Origin: Trichocoleus sp. FACHB-40
Lineage (GTDB): Bacteria; Cyanobacteriota; Cyanobacteriia; Cyanobacteriales; FACHB-T130
Length of the DNA: 64,000 nucleotides
Reading direction: 5' to 3'
NCBI RefSeq assembly: GCF_014695915.1
Contig: NZ_JACJPF010000070.1
Span: 1 to 64,000 of the forward strand
The notes beneath the pieces were generated by a model, which saw only the letters and a program-made list of their open reading frames with translations, did no database searches and had not been told where the DNA came from. The translations under genes were made by a program, and so were the position numbers. This document shows, in pieces, positions 10,146 through 19,508 of this stretch; position 1 is the first letter of the stretch, and every line of letters begins with the position of its first letter.

Positions 10146-10227
10146 TCATTAGGATCTAATTATTATTTACTATAAGCTTTAGCTAATAGGCTCTGACCCA
10201 GAACCAGTAATTAATGAATAATAAGAA

Positions 10228-13215
10228 ATGACATATACTAGAATCAATATTCAAGAATTTTTATTAAAATTATCTCCTTTCGATCAACTGCCAATTGCTG
10301 ACCTAGAAAAGCTATCAGAAAAATTTGGGCTATTGCGATATCGTATGGGGCAAGCAATTTTATTGCGGGAAAAAATGCCTGCCCAAATTACCATTCTCTA
10401 TGAAGGGCAAGCGCGTCTATTGGGGTACGATCCTTATAGCCAGATGGCTGTGACACTGCAACGCCTAGAACCTGGTGAAGTGCTAGGCTGGGTTGGGTTG
10501 ATTCGGGGTATGCCTTGTGAGACTGCGATCGCATCTACAGAAACTCTTTGTCTAACTCTCAGCGCAGGGGATTTTTTGGCTTTACTAAAACAACATCCCC
10601 ACTTAGCTGCTGCTTTTCAAAATCGCTGTTCTTTGATAGAAGTTTTTGACTTACTAAGCGTCTACTTACAACAGCGAGCTGATAGCGAAACACTCTTGAA
10701 AGCAGCGGGTGTGTTAAATCTTAAAGACATAACCTTAAAAGCTTATTCAGAATCAGTAATTCGCAATTTACCTGGTGATAGAAACTCTTTGGACTCTAAC
10801 CGGATGTGGTTAGTTAGTAACAGTAGCTTACAGCAGTTGTCTGTAGGCGATTGCTTAAGTTTTGATGATATATCTTCTCTGAAAACAGAAGCATCCAGTC
10901 AAATTCGTTTGGTAGGCTTACCTGATCTTTTAGGTTCGCCAACTCAATCAGCTATAATCCAAAATCAAAAATCAGAAATCCAGAATCGGGAAGATATTCC
11001 TTATGCTCCCGACACACCCTCTGAACTAGAGTCAGTCGAGAACACTTTTCAAAAATCAGCGAAACGCCAGAAATATCCTTTTGTGCGAGGTAGCGGCACA
11101 TTAGAAGCTGCTGTAGCTTGTTTTCAGATGCTTTCCTTGCATCTAGGTCTGCCCTTTCGCAAAGACGTAATTAAGAGAATTTTAGCCAGCCAGTTAGATA
11201 GAACGGGTAGCCTTTCTTTACCAGTTTACGGTGCAGTAGCTGAATTGATGGGGTTGACAGCTCAACTAATTAATGTGCCTGCGAATGCCGTAAGTCGTCT
11301 GCCAGAACCAGCAATAATTATCTGGCAAGATAGCGCCGCAATTCTCTACGAAATTAGCCAAAAAGAGATAGTTTTCGCAGTACCTGAAATAGGCATCTTA
11401 CGACAAAAACCCACTGACTTTATTCAAAATTGGGGGTCTGAAGGGCAGGTCCTGCTGCTTAAAACTAATCGCAATACTCCCAAAGAACGTTTTAGTCTGC
11501 GTTGGTTCTTGCCTTCAGTTTATCGTTATCGGCAAGTCCTAACAGAGGTGTTTGTTGCCTCTTTTTTCGTGCAATTGTTTGGGTTAGCTAACCCTTTAAT
11601 TACTCAAATTATTATAGATAAAGTTTTAATTCAAAATAGCCCAGACACATTGCAAGTTTTGGGCGTGTTTTTAGTGGTGATGGCTATTTTTGAAGCAGTC
11701 CTCACCAGTTTACGAACTTACTTATTCGTAGATACTACAAATCGCATTGACATAGCGTTGAGTTCGGAAATTATTGACCATTTGCTGCGGTTGCCTTTGC
11801 GGTATTTTGAACGGCGGCCTGTGGGCGAATTATCAACCAGAATCAATGAATTAGAAAATATCCGTCAATTCTTAACGGGAACAGTTTTAACTGTTGCGTT
11901 AGATGCGGTTTTTTCTGTCATTTACATCGTAGTAATGGCAATTTACAGTTGGCTGCTGACGCTGGTTGCTTTAGCCACCATACCTCTGTTTGCCTTGCTA
12001 ACTATGCTGGTTTCTCCCATCGTCCGACGACAGTTGCGTAGTAAAGCTGAGCGCAATGCAGAAACGCAATCTTATTTAGTAGAAGTTTTATCAGGCATTC
12101 AAACAGTAAAAGCTCAAAATATTGAACTGCGATCGCGCTGGCAATGGCAAGAACGATATGGGCGTTATGTGAGTGCTGGTTTTGAAAACGTTTTGACTTC
12201 CACAACTGCGGGCGCTACTAGTAATTTTCTGAACAAACTTTCAAGTTTGTTAGTGCTTTGGGTGGGAGCTTATTTAGTGCTGCAAGGTAAATTATCTCTG
12301 GGGGAATTAATTGCATTTAGGATTATTTCTGGCTACGTCACAAGTCCTTTATTGCGCTTAACTCAACTGTGGCAAAACTTCCAAGAAACAGCTTTATCTT
12401 TAGAACGTCTTAGCGATATTTTGGATACGCCGCCAGAAGCAGATGAGCTAGATCGCAAAAATATTCCGATGCCAGTAATTCGGGGAGATGTAAAGTATGA
12501 CAATGTATCTTTCCGCTTTAATCCGACTGGGCCACTACAACTAAATAATATTAGTGTAAAGTTTCCGGCTGGTGCGTTTGTAGGAATTGTCGGTCAAAGT
12601 GGTTCTGGTAAAAGCACGTTGATGAAGCTTCTACCTCGTCTTTATCCACTCGAATCTGGTCGGATTCTGGTCGATGGCTATGATATTACTAAAGTAGAAC
12701 TTTATTCTATTCGCCGTCAGATTGGAATTGTGCCGCAGGATACGCTGTTGTTTGAAGGTACAGTTCAGGAAAATATTGCTTTAAATGCTCCTGATGCTAG
12801 CGCTGAAGCAATTATTGAAGCTGCAAGAATTGCGGTTGCTCATGACTTTATTATGGACTTACCGAATGGCTATAATACTAACGTTGGGGAACGAGGTTCA
12901 GCACTATCTGGGGGACAAAGACAGCGGATAGCGATCGCTCGTACTATTTTGCAAAACCCAAACTTGTTAATTTTAGATGAAGCAACCAGCGCTCTAGACT
13001 ATAATGCTGAGCGACAGGTGTGTTTGAATTTAGCAGAAGCTTTCCGGGGTCGCACCGTATTTTTCATTACTCACCGTCTTACCACAATTAAGAACGCCGA
13101 CATGATTTTGATGATGGATCAAGGCTCAATTGTGGAGCAAGGAACTCATGAACAGTTAATGGAAATTAAAGGTCGTTATTACTGCCTTTATCAGCAACAA
13201 GAAGCACAATTATAA
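10228..13215 (+). CDS. Type I secretion ABC exporter (HlyB/HetC-like) with N-terminal cNMP-type domain and degenerate C39 domain
   Basis: This inner-membrane permease/ATPase of 995 residues probably drives type I export. Residues about 10-140 resemble a cyclic-nucleotide-binding fold. Residues 285-410 resemble peptidase C39. The segment EAAVACFQML aligns with the DCGAACLAMI type of active site, with Ala in place of the catalytic Cys, and the later His position reads DSAAILYE. The domain is therefore probably non-cleaving, like the chaperone-like domain of HlyB. The membrane domain spans about 430-715. The ATPase has Walker A GQSGSGKST (about 789), signature LSGGQRQR (894), Walker B LLILDEATSALD (914) and an H-loop FITHR. 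A linker near residues 245-255 is made of an AATCCAAAATCAAAAATC-type repeat. The hlyD-like gene lies 161 bases downstream. Confidence 0.92.
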   Translation: MTYTRINIQEFLLKLSPFDQLPIADLEKLSEKFGLLRYRMGQAILLREKMPAQITILYEGQARLLGYDPYSQMAVTLQRLEPGEVLGWVGLIRGMPCETAIASTETLCLTLSAGDFLALLKQHPHLAAAFQNRCSLIEVFDLLSVYLQQRADSETLLKAAGVLNLKDITLKAYSESVIRNLPGDRNSLDSNRMWLVSNSSLQQLSVGDCLSFDDISSLKTEASSQIRLVGLPDLLGSPTQSAIIQNQKSEIQNREDIPYAPDTPSELESVENTFQKSAKRQKYPFVRGSGTLEAAVACFQMLSLHLGLPFRKDVIKRILASQLDRTGSLSLPVYGAVAELMGLTAQLINVPANAVSRLPEPAIIIWQDSAAILYEISQKEIVFAVPEIGILRQKPTDFIQNWGSEGQVLLLKTNRNTPKERFSLRWFLPSVYRYRQVLTEVFVASFFVQLFGLANPLITQIIIDKVLIQNSPDTLQVLGVFLVVMAIFEAVLTSLRTYLFVDTTNRIDIALSSEIIDHLLRLPLRYFERRPVGELSTRINELENIRQFLTGTVLTVALDAVFSVIYIVVMAIYSWLLTLVALATIPLFALLTMLVSPIVRRQLRSKAERNAETQSYLVEVLSGIQTVKAQNIELRSRWQWQERYGRYVSAGFENVLTSTTAGATSNFLNKLSSLLVLWVGAYLVLQGKLSLGELIAFRIISGYVTSPLLRLTQLWQNFQETALSLERLSDILDTPPEADELDRKNIPMPVIRGDVKYDNVSFRFNPTGPLQLNNISVKFPAGAFVGIVGQSGSGKSTLMKLLPRLYPLESGRILVDGYDITKVELYSIRRQIGIVPQDTLLFEGTVQENIALNAPDASAEAIIEAARIAVAHDFIMDLPNGYNTNVGERGSALSGGQRQRIAIARTILQNPNLLILDEATSALDYNAERQVCLNLAEAFRGRTVFFITHRLTTIKNADMILMMDQGSIVEQGTHEQLMEIKGRYYCLYQQQEAQL

Positions 13216-13376
13216 TCAAAGGCAAAAAACAAGAAATATTCGTTTCCAGTCTCTGTAACGAATAAGGGTAGGCTCTGACTCCCACCGTAATTCATGAGGC
13301 TCAGTCTTATAAACTACATTCCCAAGCTCAGTCTGAAAACGAGAAATTTTATTTTACTTAGCACTCAGCATTTTTT

Positions 13377-14954
13377 ATGATGAATCAACAGAACGGTACA
13401 AATTCCAATAATCGGCCCGCAGCTGCATCAGAAGCAAAATCTGAATTGGAAAAATTGTATCCCCAACCCTCAAATAAGAACTTAAAATATACTCATAATA
13501 GTAAATTTGAACAACCTGTAATTCTCCGGCAATCGCCTATGTGGTCACGGGCAATTGTCTGGGGGATAATCGGTGTAACAACATTCAGCTTTGTGTGGGC
13601 ATCTGTTGTCAAAATTGAGGAGGCTATCCCAGCACAAGGCAAACTAGAACCTCAAGGTGCAGTTAAAGAAATTCAAGCACCTATGGGAGGTGTTGTAAGG
13701 ACAATTCACGTTGAAGATGGACAAAGGGTTAAGCAAGGTGAATTGCTTTTAAGTCTGGATACAACTGCTGCTCAAGCTCAGAAAAATTCCCTGGATAATA
13801 TTTCCCAAGCCTTAATTCAGGAAAATCAATTTTATCGAACTATACTGAATGGACAGAATTCGCCAGCCAGAATAGAACAAGCGATCGCGCAACTTAACTT
13901 ACCACCAGAAATCGCCTCGCTCACCAAAAGCCGTTCTGCTCTAGCATCGGAAAATAAACTCTATCGCACTCAACTTACAGGTTCTTTTCAAGGCTCAGAC
14001 TTAACACTTGAGCAACAAGCACGTCTTCAATCAAGTTTAGAAGAATTAAAGTCTCGCACTGTTGCTGCTGAATTGGAAGTTAAACAATTAGAAAGGCAAC
14101 TGAGCCAGAATGAGTTACAGCTAGCAAACGCTAAAAATGTTTTAGTTGTAAACGAGCGAATTTTTAACGATTTGAAACCTTTAATGAAAGACGGGGGAAT
14201 TTCGCGAATTCAGTTTTTAAGACAGCAACAAGAAGTTGGAACCCGTCAGGCTGAAGTGAACCAACTGCTACAGGAAGAGGAGCGTTTGCAGTTTGCGATC
14301 GCGCAAGCCAAAGAAAAGCAACAAAACACCGTTTCCCTTTCCAAAAAAGACTTGTTCTCGCAGATTGCTGACAACGAGAAAAGACTTGCTGAAATTGATG
14401 GTCAGTTGAATAAAGCAATGGTGGAAAACGACAAACGGCTTGCTGAAATTAAAAGTCAATTGAGCCAAGCCCAGCTAACTTTAAAATATCAGGAAATTAG
14501 ATCGCCTGTAAATGGAGTTGTATTTGAGCTACAGGCTCATACACCAGGTTTTGTTGCTACCACTAGCGAACCAATTCTCAAAATAGTTCCTAGCGAAAAT
14601 CTCATAGCCAAAATTTTCATCACCAATAAAGACATTGGTTTTGTTAAAGCCGAAGATAAAATGCAAGTAGATGTCAGAATAGATTCTTTTCCCTTTAGTG
14701 AATTTGGTGATATTAAAGGTGAGTTAATTTCTATTGGCTCAGATGCTTTACCACCTACTGAAATTCGTCCTTTCTATAGTTTCCCTGCCAAGATTCGCCT
14801 AGACCAACAATTTATTGTGATTAATGGTCGGCAAATGCCACTACAATCAGGGATGTCATTAAGTGCAAATATCAAAGTACGCAAGCGTCCAGTTATTAGC
14901 ATCTTTACAGATTTGTTTATCCAAAAAATCGAGAGTCTGAAGTTTGTTAGATAA
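13377..14954 (+). CDS. HlyD-family membrane fusion protein (type I secretion adaptor)
   Basis: This is the periplasmic adaptor that links the ABC exporter to a TolC-type outer-membrane channel. There is a single membrane helix at about 54-75 after a short cytoplasmic tail. A lipoyl-type half-motif (GGVVRTIHVEDGQRVKQGELLLSLD, about 102-126) follows, then a long Gln/Glu/Lys-rich coiled coil (about 130-370). The second lipoyl half starts at EIRSPVNGVV, and a beta-barrel region runs to the end. The length of 525 residues fits the RTX-exporter adaptors. Two adjacent ATGs (13377 and 13380) are possible starts. The gene closes the parvulin-ABC-HlyD cassette; no tolC follows, so the channel must be encoded elsewhere. 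Confidence 0.9.
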   Translation: MMNQQNGTNSNNRPAAASEAKSELEKLYPQPSNKNLKYTHNSKFEQPVILRQSPMWSRAIVWGIIGVTTFSFVWASVVKIEEAIPAQGKLEPQGAVKEIQAPMGGVVRTIHVEDGQRVKQGELLLSLDTTAAQAQKNSLDNISQALIQENQFYRTILNGQNSPARIEQAIAQLNLPPEIASLTKSRSALASENKLYRTQLTGSFQGSDLTLEQQARLQSSLEELKSRTVAAELEVKQLERQLSQNELQLANAKNVLVVNERIFNDLKPLMKDGGISRIQFLRQQQEVGTRQAEVNQLLQEEERLQFAIAQAKEKQQNTVSLSKKDLFSQIADNEKRLAEIDGQLNKAMVENDKRLAEIKSQLSQAQLTLKYQEIRSPVNGVVFELQAHTPGFVATTSEPILKIVPSENLIAKIFITNKDIGFVKAEDKMQVDVRIDSFPFSEFGDIKGELISIGSDALPPTEIRPFYSFPAKIRLDQQFIVINGRQMPLQSGMSLSANIKVRKRPVISIFTDLFIQKIESLKFVR

Positions 14955-15115
14955 CTGAAACACAAAGGCAATATTAAGGTGGATATTCCTAGTCCACAAG
15001 CTTTCATCTGAGTAAGGTATTTGACTATGCTCATAGTCAAACCATTGTCAAAGCTAGTATGAGTCTAAATAGTCTCTCACGAGACAATAATGTTTTCACG
15101 CTAAAAACTGACACT

Positions 15116-15153
15116 AAAAAACCCTAGAGTCCTTAAGGACTCTAGGGTTTTTT
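15116..15153. terminator. Strong bidirectional terminator
   Basis: The 38-base element is a complete palindrome: six A, the arm CCCTAGAGTCC, a TTAA centre, the matching arm and six T. It can stop transcription arriving from the secretion cassette on the plus strand and from tRNA-Phe on the minus strand. Confidence 0.9.
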
Positions 15154-15166
15154 CATTAACTGTGAA

Positions 15167-15239
<73 letters not shown>

Positions 15240-15383
15240 AACTTGTTTTCGTTTTCGGCGCTTAGCTAATATAGCAAGTCTAACTAGAATTTGGCAAGTA
15301 GCTAAAGGCAGATTAGCTAATTTATTTTCAGTCCTTGGCAATATCCCGACTCATGGCGTACTTGTCGCCATTTTTGCACGAAT

Positions 15384-15409
15384 AATATCTGAATATATGT
15401 TCATATGTT
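15384..15409 (+). promoter_or_regulatory. SmtB/ArsR-type 12-2-12 operator before the metallothionein
   Basis: The core TGAATA-TA-TGTTCA (15390-15403) matches the inverted repeat bound by zinc-sensing ArsR/SmtB repressors. Extended to 12-2-12 arms it pairs at 9 of 12 positions. A possible -10 box TATAGT (15409-15414) abuts it, so a bound repressor would block RNA polymerase. The SmtB-like gene at 16603 is the obvious candidate regulator. Confidence 0.8.
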
Positions 15410-15442
15410 ATAGTGAATTTAACAACTGATTAGGAGAGAGCT

Positions 15443-15607
15443 ATGACTACCGTCACCTCAATGAAATGTGCCTGTGAATCTTGCCTGTGCGTTGTTTCCC
15501 TCAGCGATGCAGTGCAAAAAGATGGTAAATACTACTGCGGCGAAGCTTGTGCTAACGGTCATGAAGCTGGACACGGCTGTAGCCATGACGGTTGTAACTG
15601 CGGCTAA
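15443..15607 (+). CDS. smtA: Metallothionein (SmtA-like), 54 residues
   Basis: This is a small cytosolic protein that binds and buffers zinc and other soft metals. The 54 residues include nine Cys (positions 9, 11, 14, 16, 32, 36, 46, 51 and 53). They follow the cyanobacterial SmtA/BmtA pattern: CACESCLC near the start, YYCGEAC in the middle and HGCSHDGCNCG at the end. His40 and His48 lie where SmtA uses histidine ligands. The ATG at 15443 is preceded by TAGGAGAGAG, a good ribosome site. The promoter carries a SmtB-type operator, so zinc-induced expression is expected. The gene lies beside a ZnuB-like permease and a SmtB-like repressor. Confidence 0.95.
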   Translation: MTTVTSMKCACESCLCVVSLSDAVQKDGKYYCGEACANGHEAGHGCSHDGCNCG

Positions 15608-15654
15608 GAGAATGCTGAGTGCCTTGGGTAGTTAAGAGTTATTAATTCCTTTGC

Positions 15655-16533
15655 TTACGACTCAGTTTTCGGTTTTATTGTCAACTTAGCCCAGCCCAAA
15701 ACTGCAAGAAATAGCACGAATTGGACTAGAACAATGCTAGGCCCAGAGGCAAAGTTGAAAAAACCGGAAACCGTCATTCCAGCAACACTACTTAAGGCAC
15801 CTAATAAGACGGAGAAAGATAGAAAGTAGATAAATTGGTGACTCAGCAATTTGGCAGTAGAAGCAGGGATCACCAGAAAGGCATTGACCAGTAAAATGCC
15901 TACAGCTTTGATGGAAACAGCAACGGCTAGAGAAAGCAGTACCACGAATAAGTAGCGGTACTGCTGGATGGGGATACCTTGGACTTTTGCCACGGCTGGG
16001 TTAAGCGTCAACAAAATTTGCTGACGCAAGGTTGACAGTAAAAATACGGCGGAACCCAGCAACAGCAGTAGGACAAGTAGCAAATCGTTATTATTAATTG
16101 CCAGAATATCGCCAAATAGAGCGCTCATCAGGTTCCCTCGGTAGCCTGGGATTAAGCTGCTGAGGATGACACCGATTGCCAAAGCACCTGAGAGAACAAT
16201 GCTGAGGATGTTGTCGCTGGCGAGATTGGTTTGGTCGATAAGGTAAAGTACGGCTAAACCAAAAATCACTGTGAAGGGTAGCAGCATCCAGGTGGGATCT
16301 AGCTGCAATAAAACTCCCATGACTAAACCGACTAAAGCAGCATGACCGACGGCGTGACTGAAAAAAGACAATTGGCGTAGGGTAACGAAGCTGCCAAGCA
16401 AGCCACCTAGTAGCCCCATCAGGACGCTACCCGCGATCGCACGCTGCATGAAGGGAAATTGTACCAGGGTCAGCAGGTCAGTGCCACTGGCGAAACCTAG
16501 CCAATGAGAATAAAGCTGAATTAACACATTCAA
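15655..16533 (-). CDS. znuB: Zinc/manganese ABC transporter permease (ZnuB-like, ABC-3 family)
   Basis: This 292-residue inner-membrane permease belongs to the ABC-3 family, which imports Zn or Mn together with a binding protein and an ATPase. It shows eight or nine hydrophobic helices and the family motifs SFFSHAVGHAALVG near residue 56 and LVNAFLVIPASTAKLL near 220. Neither the ATPase (ZnuC) nor the binding protein (ZnuA) is next to it, so the rest of the transporter lies elsewhere. It is divergent from the smtB-like gene with 69 bases between them and convergent with the metallothionein gene. The surrounding zinc genes favour zinc over manganese as substrate. Confidence 0.85.
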   Translation of the reverse strand: MNVLIQLYSHWLGFASGTDLLTLVQFPFMQRAIAGSVLMGLLGGLLGSFVTLRQLSFFSHAVGHAALVGLVMGVLLQLDPTWMLLPFTVIFGLAVLYLIDQTNLASDNILSIVLSGALAIGVILSSLIPGYRGNLMSALFGDILAINNNDLLLVLLLLLGSAVFLLSTLRQQILLTLNPAVAKVQGIPIQQYRYLFVVLLSLAVAVSIKAVGILLVNAFLVIPASTAKLLSHQFIYFLSFSVLLGALSSVAGMTVSGFFNFASGPSIVLVQFVLFLAVLGWAKLTIKPKTES

Positions 16534-16602
16534 AAAACTCCTTGATCAGAATCAGTTAGCATAGAATTACCAAGCCCTTCCTGGGACTTATATAAAAGCA
16601 AA

Positions 16603-17010
16603 ATGTCAGTGCAACTTTCAGCTGATGGCGCTGTAACCCATTTGATCCAGCAACCAGAGAATCTCAATTGTAATCCGCCACACTCGGTTGAGATTAATGA
16701 AATCAACCAACTCCAAGGTCAAATTCTCAATACAGAAAAATCCCAGCGTATGGCTGAATTTTTCAGTCTTTTGGGGGATGCCAATCGTCTACGAATTGTT
16801 TCCGTTTTGGCAGTTAAAGAACTTTGTGTTTGCGACGTGGCAGCTGCACTGGACATGAGCGAATCCGCTGTTTCCCATCAATTGCGAACTTTACGCACAA
16901 TGCGACTGGTAAGTTACCGCAAGCAAGGACGTAAGGTTTTTTATCGTCTTCAAGATAATCATGTTCTAGATTTATATCGGTCTGTCGCAGAACACTTAGA
17001 TGAAACTTAG
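16603..17010 (+). CDS. smtB: ArsR/SmtB-family zinc-sensing repressor
   Basis: This is a winged-helix repressor of 135 residues that should leave DNA when zinc binds. The DNA-recognition helix SESAVSHQLRTLR and the wing YRKQGRKVFYRL are typical. The alpha-5 zinc site appears complete: LQDNHV gives the Asp and His, and EHLDE gives the His and Glu from the other subunit. The alpha-3N site is suggested by ELCVCDVA and a Cys in the N-terminal extension (LNCNPPH). This combination fits SmtB/ZiaR rather than arsenic sensors. No SmtB-type operator is evident in its own 69-base promoter gap; the clear operator is in front of the metallothionein. Confidence 0.92.
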   Translation: MSVQLSADGAVTHLIQQPENLNCNPPHSVEINEINQLQGQILNTEKSQRMAEFFSLLGDANRLRIVSVLAVKELCVCDVAAALDMSESAVSHQLRTLRTMRLVSYRKQGRKVFYRLQDNHVLDLYRSVAEHLDET

Positions 17011-17051
17011 CTTTGGCCTTGCAGCTATAGCACTTTTAAACGCAAAGGTAT

Positions 17052-17093
17052 GCACAGGAACGCAGAGGAAGTTTTAACTCTGCGTTCCTGTGC
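17052..17093. repeat. Perfect 16-bp inverted repeat after smtB
   Basis: GCACAGGAACGCAGAG (17052-17067) is exactly complementary to 17078-17093, with a 10-base loop. No T-run follows on the plus strand. It resembles dispersed palindromic repeats more than a classical terminator. Confidence 0.6.
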
Positions 17094-17095
17094 GT

Positions 17096-17147
17096 AAAAA
17101 AAAAGATTGATGAAGTGCTTTTAAGCGCTCATCAACCTTTATTTTTT
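17096..17147. terminator. Bidirectional terminator between smtB and dnaK
   Basis: TTGATGAAGTGCTT pairs with AAGCGCTCATCAA, with one bulge. Nine A (17096-17104) lie on the left and a T-rich tract on the right. The two converging genes, smtB on the plus strand and dnaK on the minus strand, can both end here. A second perfect 12-bp stem (GTAAGGGTGGGG at 17149-17160 with 17164-17175) lies 6 bases after the dnaK stop. Confidence 0.8.
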
Positions 17148-17181
17148 AGTAAGGGTGGGGTTTCCCCACCCTTACAGCTAA

Positions 17182-19098
17182 TTATTTGGATTCAGTGAAA
17201 TCAGCGTCAATCACATCATCTGGTGAACTACCAGAAGGCGGAGTGGAACCGCCACCAGTGGGATCGCCAGTGCCATCGCCTGGGGTTGCGCCGCCAGCTT
17301 GCTGATAGATGTTGCTACCGATGGTGTAGAGAGTTTGTTGCAAGTCAGTGGTGAGGGACTTGATGCGGTCGTCGTCTTCCTGAGCGATCGCTTCGCGCAA
17401 ATCTTTGACCAATCCATCTACCTTAGTCTTGTCAGCAGCGGGAACCTTGTCACCCAAGTCAGCCATTTGCTTCTCAGCTTGGTAAACGAGGGAGTCAGCT
17501 TGGTTCTTACGGTCAATCTTCTCACGACGCTCCCGGTCAGTTGCCGCATTTTGTTCGGCTTCCTTAACCATCCGCTCAACTTCGTTTTGTGGCAGAGTCG
17601 AAGCACCACTGATGCTAATCGATTGCTCTTTGCCAGTACCGCGATCCTTAGCAGTTACATTCAGGATACCGTTGGCATCGATATCGAAGGTAACTTCAAT
17701 TTGTGGCATTCCACGAGGAGCCAAAGGAATACCATCTAGACGGAAGATACCCAACTCCTTGTTGTTCGCCGCCATCTCCCGTTCGCCTTGCAGAATCTTG
17801 ATTTCCACGTTGGTCTGATTATCTACAGCAGTAGAGAACACTTCAGACTTTTTGGTGGGAATCGTGGTGTTGCGGGGGATAATCTTGGTCATCACGCCGC
17901 CAAGGGTTTCCACACCCAAAGATAGGGGGGAAACGTCTAGCAGCAAGATGTTGGTTACTTCACCCGAAAGCACACCAGCTTGAATTGCAGCACCTACGGC
18001 TACTACTTCATCCGGGTTAACGCTTTGGTTCGGGTCTTTGCCCAAAATCCGCTTCACCAATTCTTGCACTGCTGGAATCCGGGTGGAACCACCAACCAAT
18101 ACAACTTCATTGATCGCAGCTTTATCTAACTTGGCATCACGCAGAGCGTTCTGTACCGGAACGCCGCAGCGATCGATCAAGTCGGAGCAGAGTCCTTCAA
18201 ACTGAGCGCGAGTCAGCGTCATATCCAGGTGCTTCGGGCCATCCTGGGTCGCAGTGATGAAGGGCAGGTTGATTTCTGCTTGGGTGACGCTTGAAAGCTC
18301 AATTTTAGCTTTTTCAGCAGCTTCAGTGAGGCGCTGGAGGGCTTGACGGTCTTTGCGGAGGTCAATACCTTCGGCTTTCCTGAATTCTTCAGCTAAGAAG
18401 TCAACGATTTTTTTGTCGAAGTCGTCACCACCCAGGTGAGTGTCACCAGAGGTTGCTAACACTTCAAATACGCCATCGCCTACTTCTAGGATGGACACGT
18501 CAAACGTACCACCACCAAGGTCAAATACCAGAATGGTTTCGTTGCTCTTTTTATCAAAACCGTAAGCCAAAGAAGCGGCGGTAGGCTCGTTGATAATCCG
18601 CATTACTTCAATCCCGGCAATCTTACCAGCATCTTTGGTGGCTTGGCGCTGGGAGTCGTTGAAGTAGGCGGGTACGGTGATTACAGCTTGGGTAACGGTT
18701 TCTCCCAGGTACTTGCTGGCATCATCTACCAGTTTGCGAAGCACTTGAGCAGAAATTTCTTCTGGTGCAAACTGCTTACTTTGTGCGGGACAGTCTAACT
18801 TAACGTTACCGTTGCTGTCGCGCAGCACTTTGTAAGAAACTTCGGTGGCTTCGTGGGTAATTTCTTCAAATTTACGCCCCATGAAGCGCTTCACCGAGTA
18901 GAAGGTGTTTTCGGGGTTCATCACCGATTGGCGTTTGGCGATTTGTCCGACTAAGCGATCGCCATTTTTGGCAAATGCGACTACCGATGGTGTGGTGCGA
19001 AAACCTTCTGCGTTAGCAATTACCGTGGGTTTACCACCTTCCATTACTGCTACGCAGGAGTTTGTCGTACCTAAGTCAATTCCAACAACTTTCGGCAT
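17182..19098 (-). CDS. dnaK: Chaperone DnaK (Hsp70)
   Basis: This ATP-dependent cytosolic chaperone is 638 residues long. The ATPase domain (about 1-385) opens [13 protein letters not shown] and carries [26 protein letters not shown] and [13 protein letters not shown] substrate domain with [20 protein letters not shown] follows, then a helical lid and a Gly/Pro-rich tail ending in acidic residues. The close match to the main housekeeping form suggests DnaK2 of the several cyanobacterial paralogues. No grpE or dnaJ is adjacent. I looked for a CIRCE operator in the promoter gap and found none. Confidence 0.97.
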   Translation of the reverse strand: MPKVVGIDLGTTNSCVAVMEGGKPTVIANAEGFRTTPSVVAFAKNGDRLVGQIAKRQSVMNPENTFYSVKRFMGRKFEEITHEATEVSYKVLRDSNGNVKLDCPAQSKQFAPEEISAQVLRKLVDDASKYLGETVTQAVITVPAYFNDSQRQATKDAGKIAGIEVMRIINEPTAASLAYGFDKKSNETILVFDLGGGTFDVSILEVGDGVFEVLATSGDTHLGGDDFDKKIVDFLAEEFRKAEGIDLRKDRQALQRLTEAAEKAKIELSSVTQAEINLPFITATQDGPKHLDMTLTRAQFEGLCSDLIDRCGVPVQNALRDAKLDKAAINEVVLVGGSTRIPAVQELVKRILGKDPNQSVNPDEVVAVGAAIQAGVLSGEVTNILLLDVSPLSLGVETLGGVMTKIIPRNTTIPTKKSEVFSTAVDNQTNVEIKILQGEREMAANNKELGIFRLDGIPLAPRGMPQIEVTFDIDANGILNVTAKDRGTGKEQSISISGASTLPQNEVERMVKEAEQNAATDRERREKIDRKNQADSLVYQAEKQMADLGDKVPAADKTKVDGLVKDLREAIAQEDDDRIKSLTTDLQQTLYTIGSNIYQQAGGATPGDGTGDPTGGGSTPPSGSSPDDVIDADFTESK

Positions 19099-19508
19099 AA
19101 GGGTTTCTCTCGGTTCCTATAACTACAAAACTGCAAAACTGGGAATACAAAAGTACAAGTTGAACCAGCAAACGTTTAGTCTGATCGCCGAGTGCGTACT
19201 GTTATATATACTGAGCGCGAGTTGCTACTCGATGAAGGGGGGTTTTCCGAACCTAGTTTGGGACGGTTAAACTTGCGAAGCCATTTTCCTTCCTTCATCC
19301 ACCTATCTGCTGCTGATTGCTATCACTGTGTCTACTCTAAGGAAATCTTTGGCTGTCGGTAGGGGTGCAACCCGTAATAAATCTGTTGTATTTGCCGTCT
19401 TGGAGGGGTTTAACTGCAAAGATGCTGCATCAGGCGAAGGGAACAGAGGACGTGAGAGGTGCTGAGAAACGGCTACCATAAAAAAGCCTCGTTTGCCTGA
19501 TAAGGTTT
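19099..19508. other. Divergent promoter gap between dnaK and dus
   Basis: No gene is visible in these 410 bases. The stretch must contain the dnaK promoter (minus strand) and the dus promoter (plus strand). No CIRCE-type TTAGCACTC inverted repeat is present. Confidence 0.5.

Noticed and set aside
19099-19260. A CIRCE heat-shock operator in front of dnaK
   Set aside because: GAGTGC occurs once near 19190 but the TTAGCACTC partner at nine bases distance is missing.
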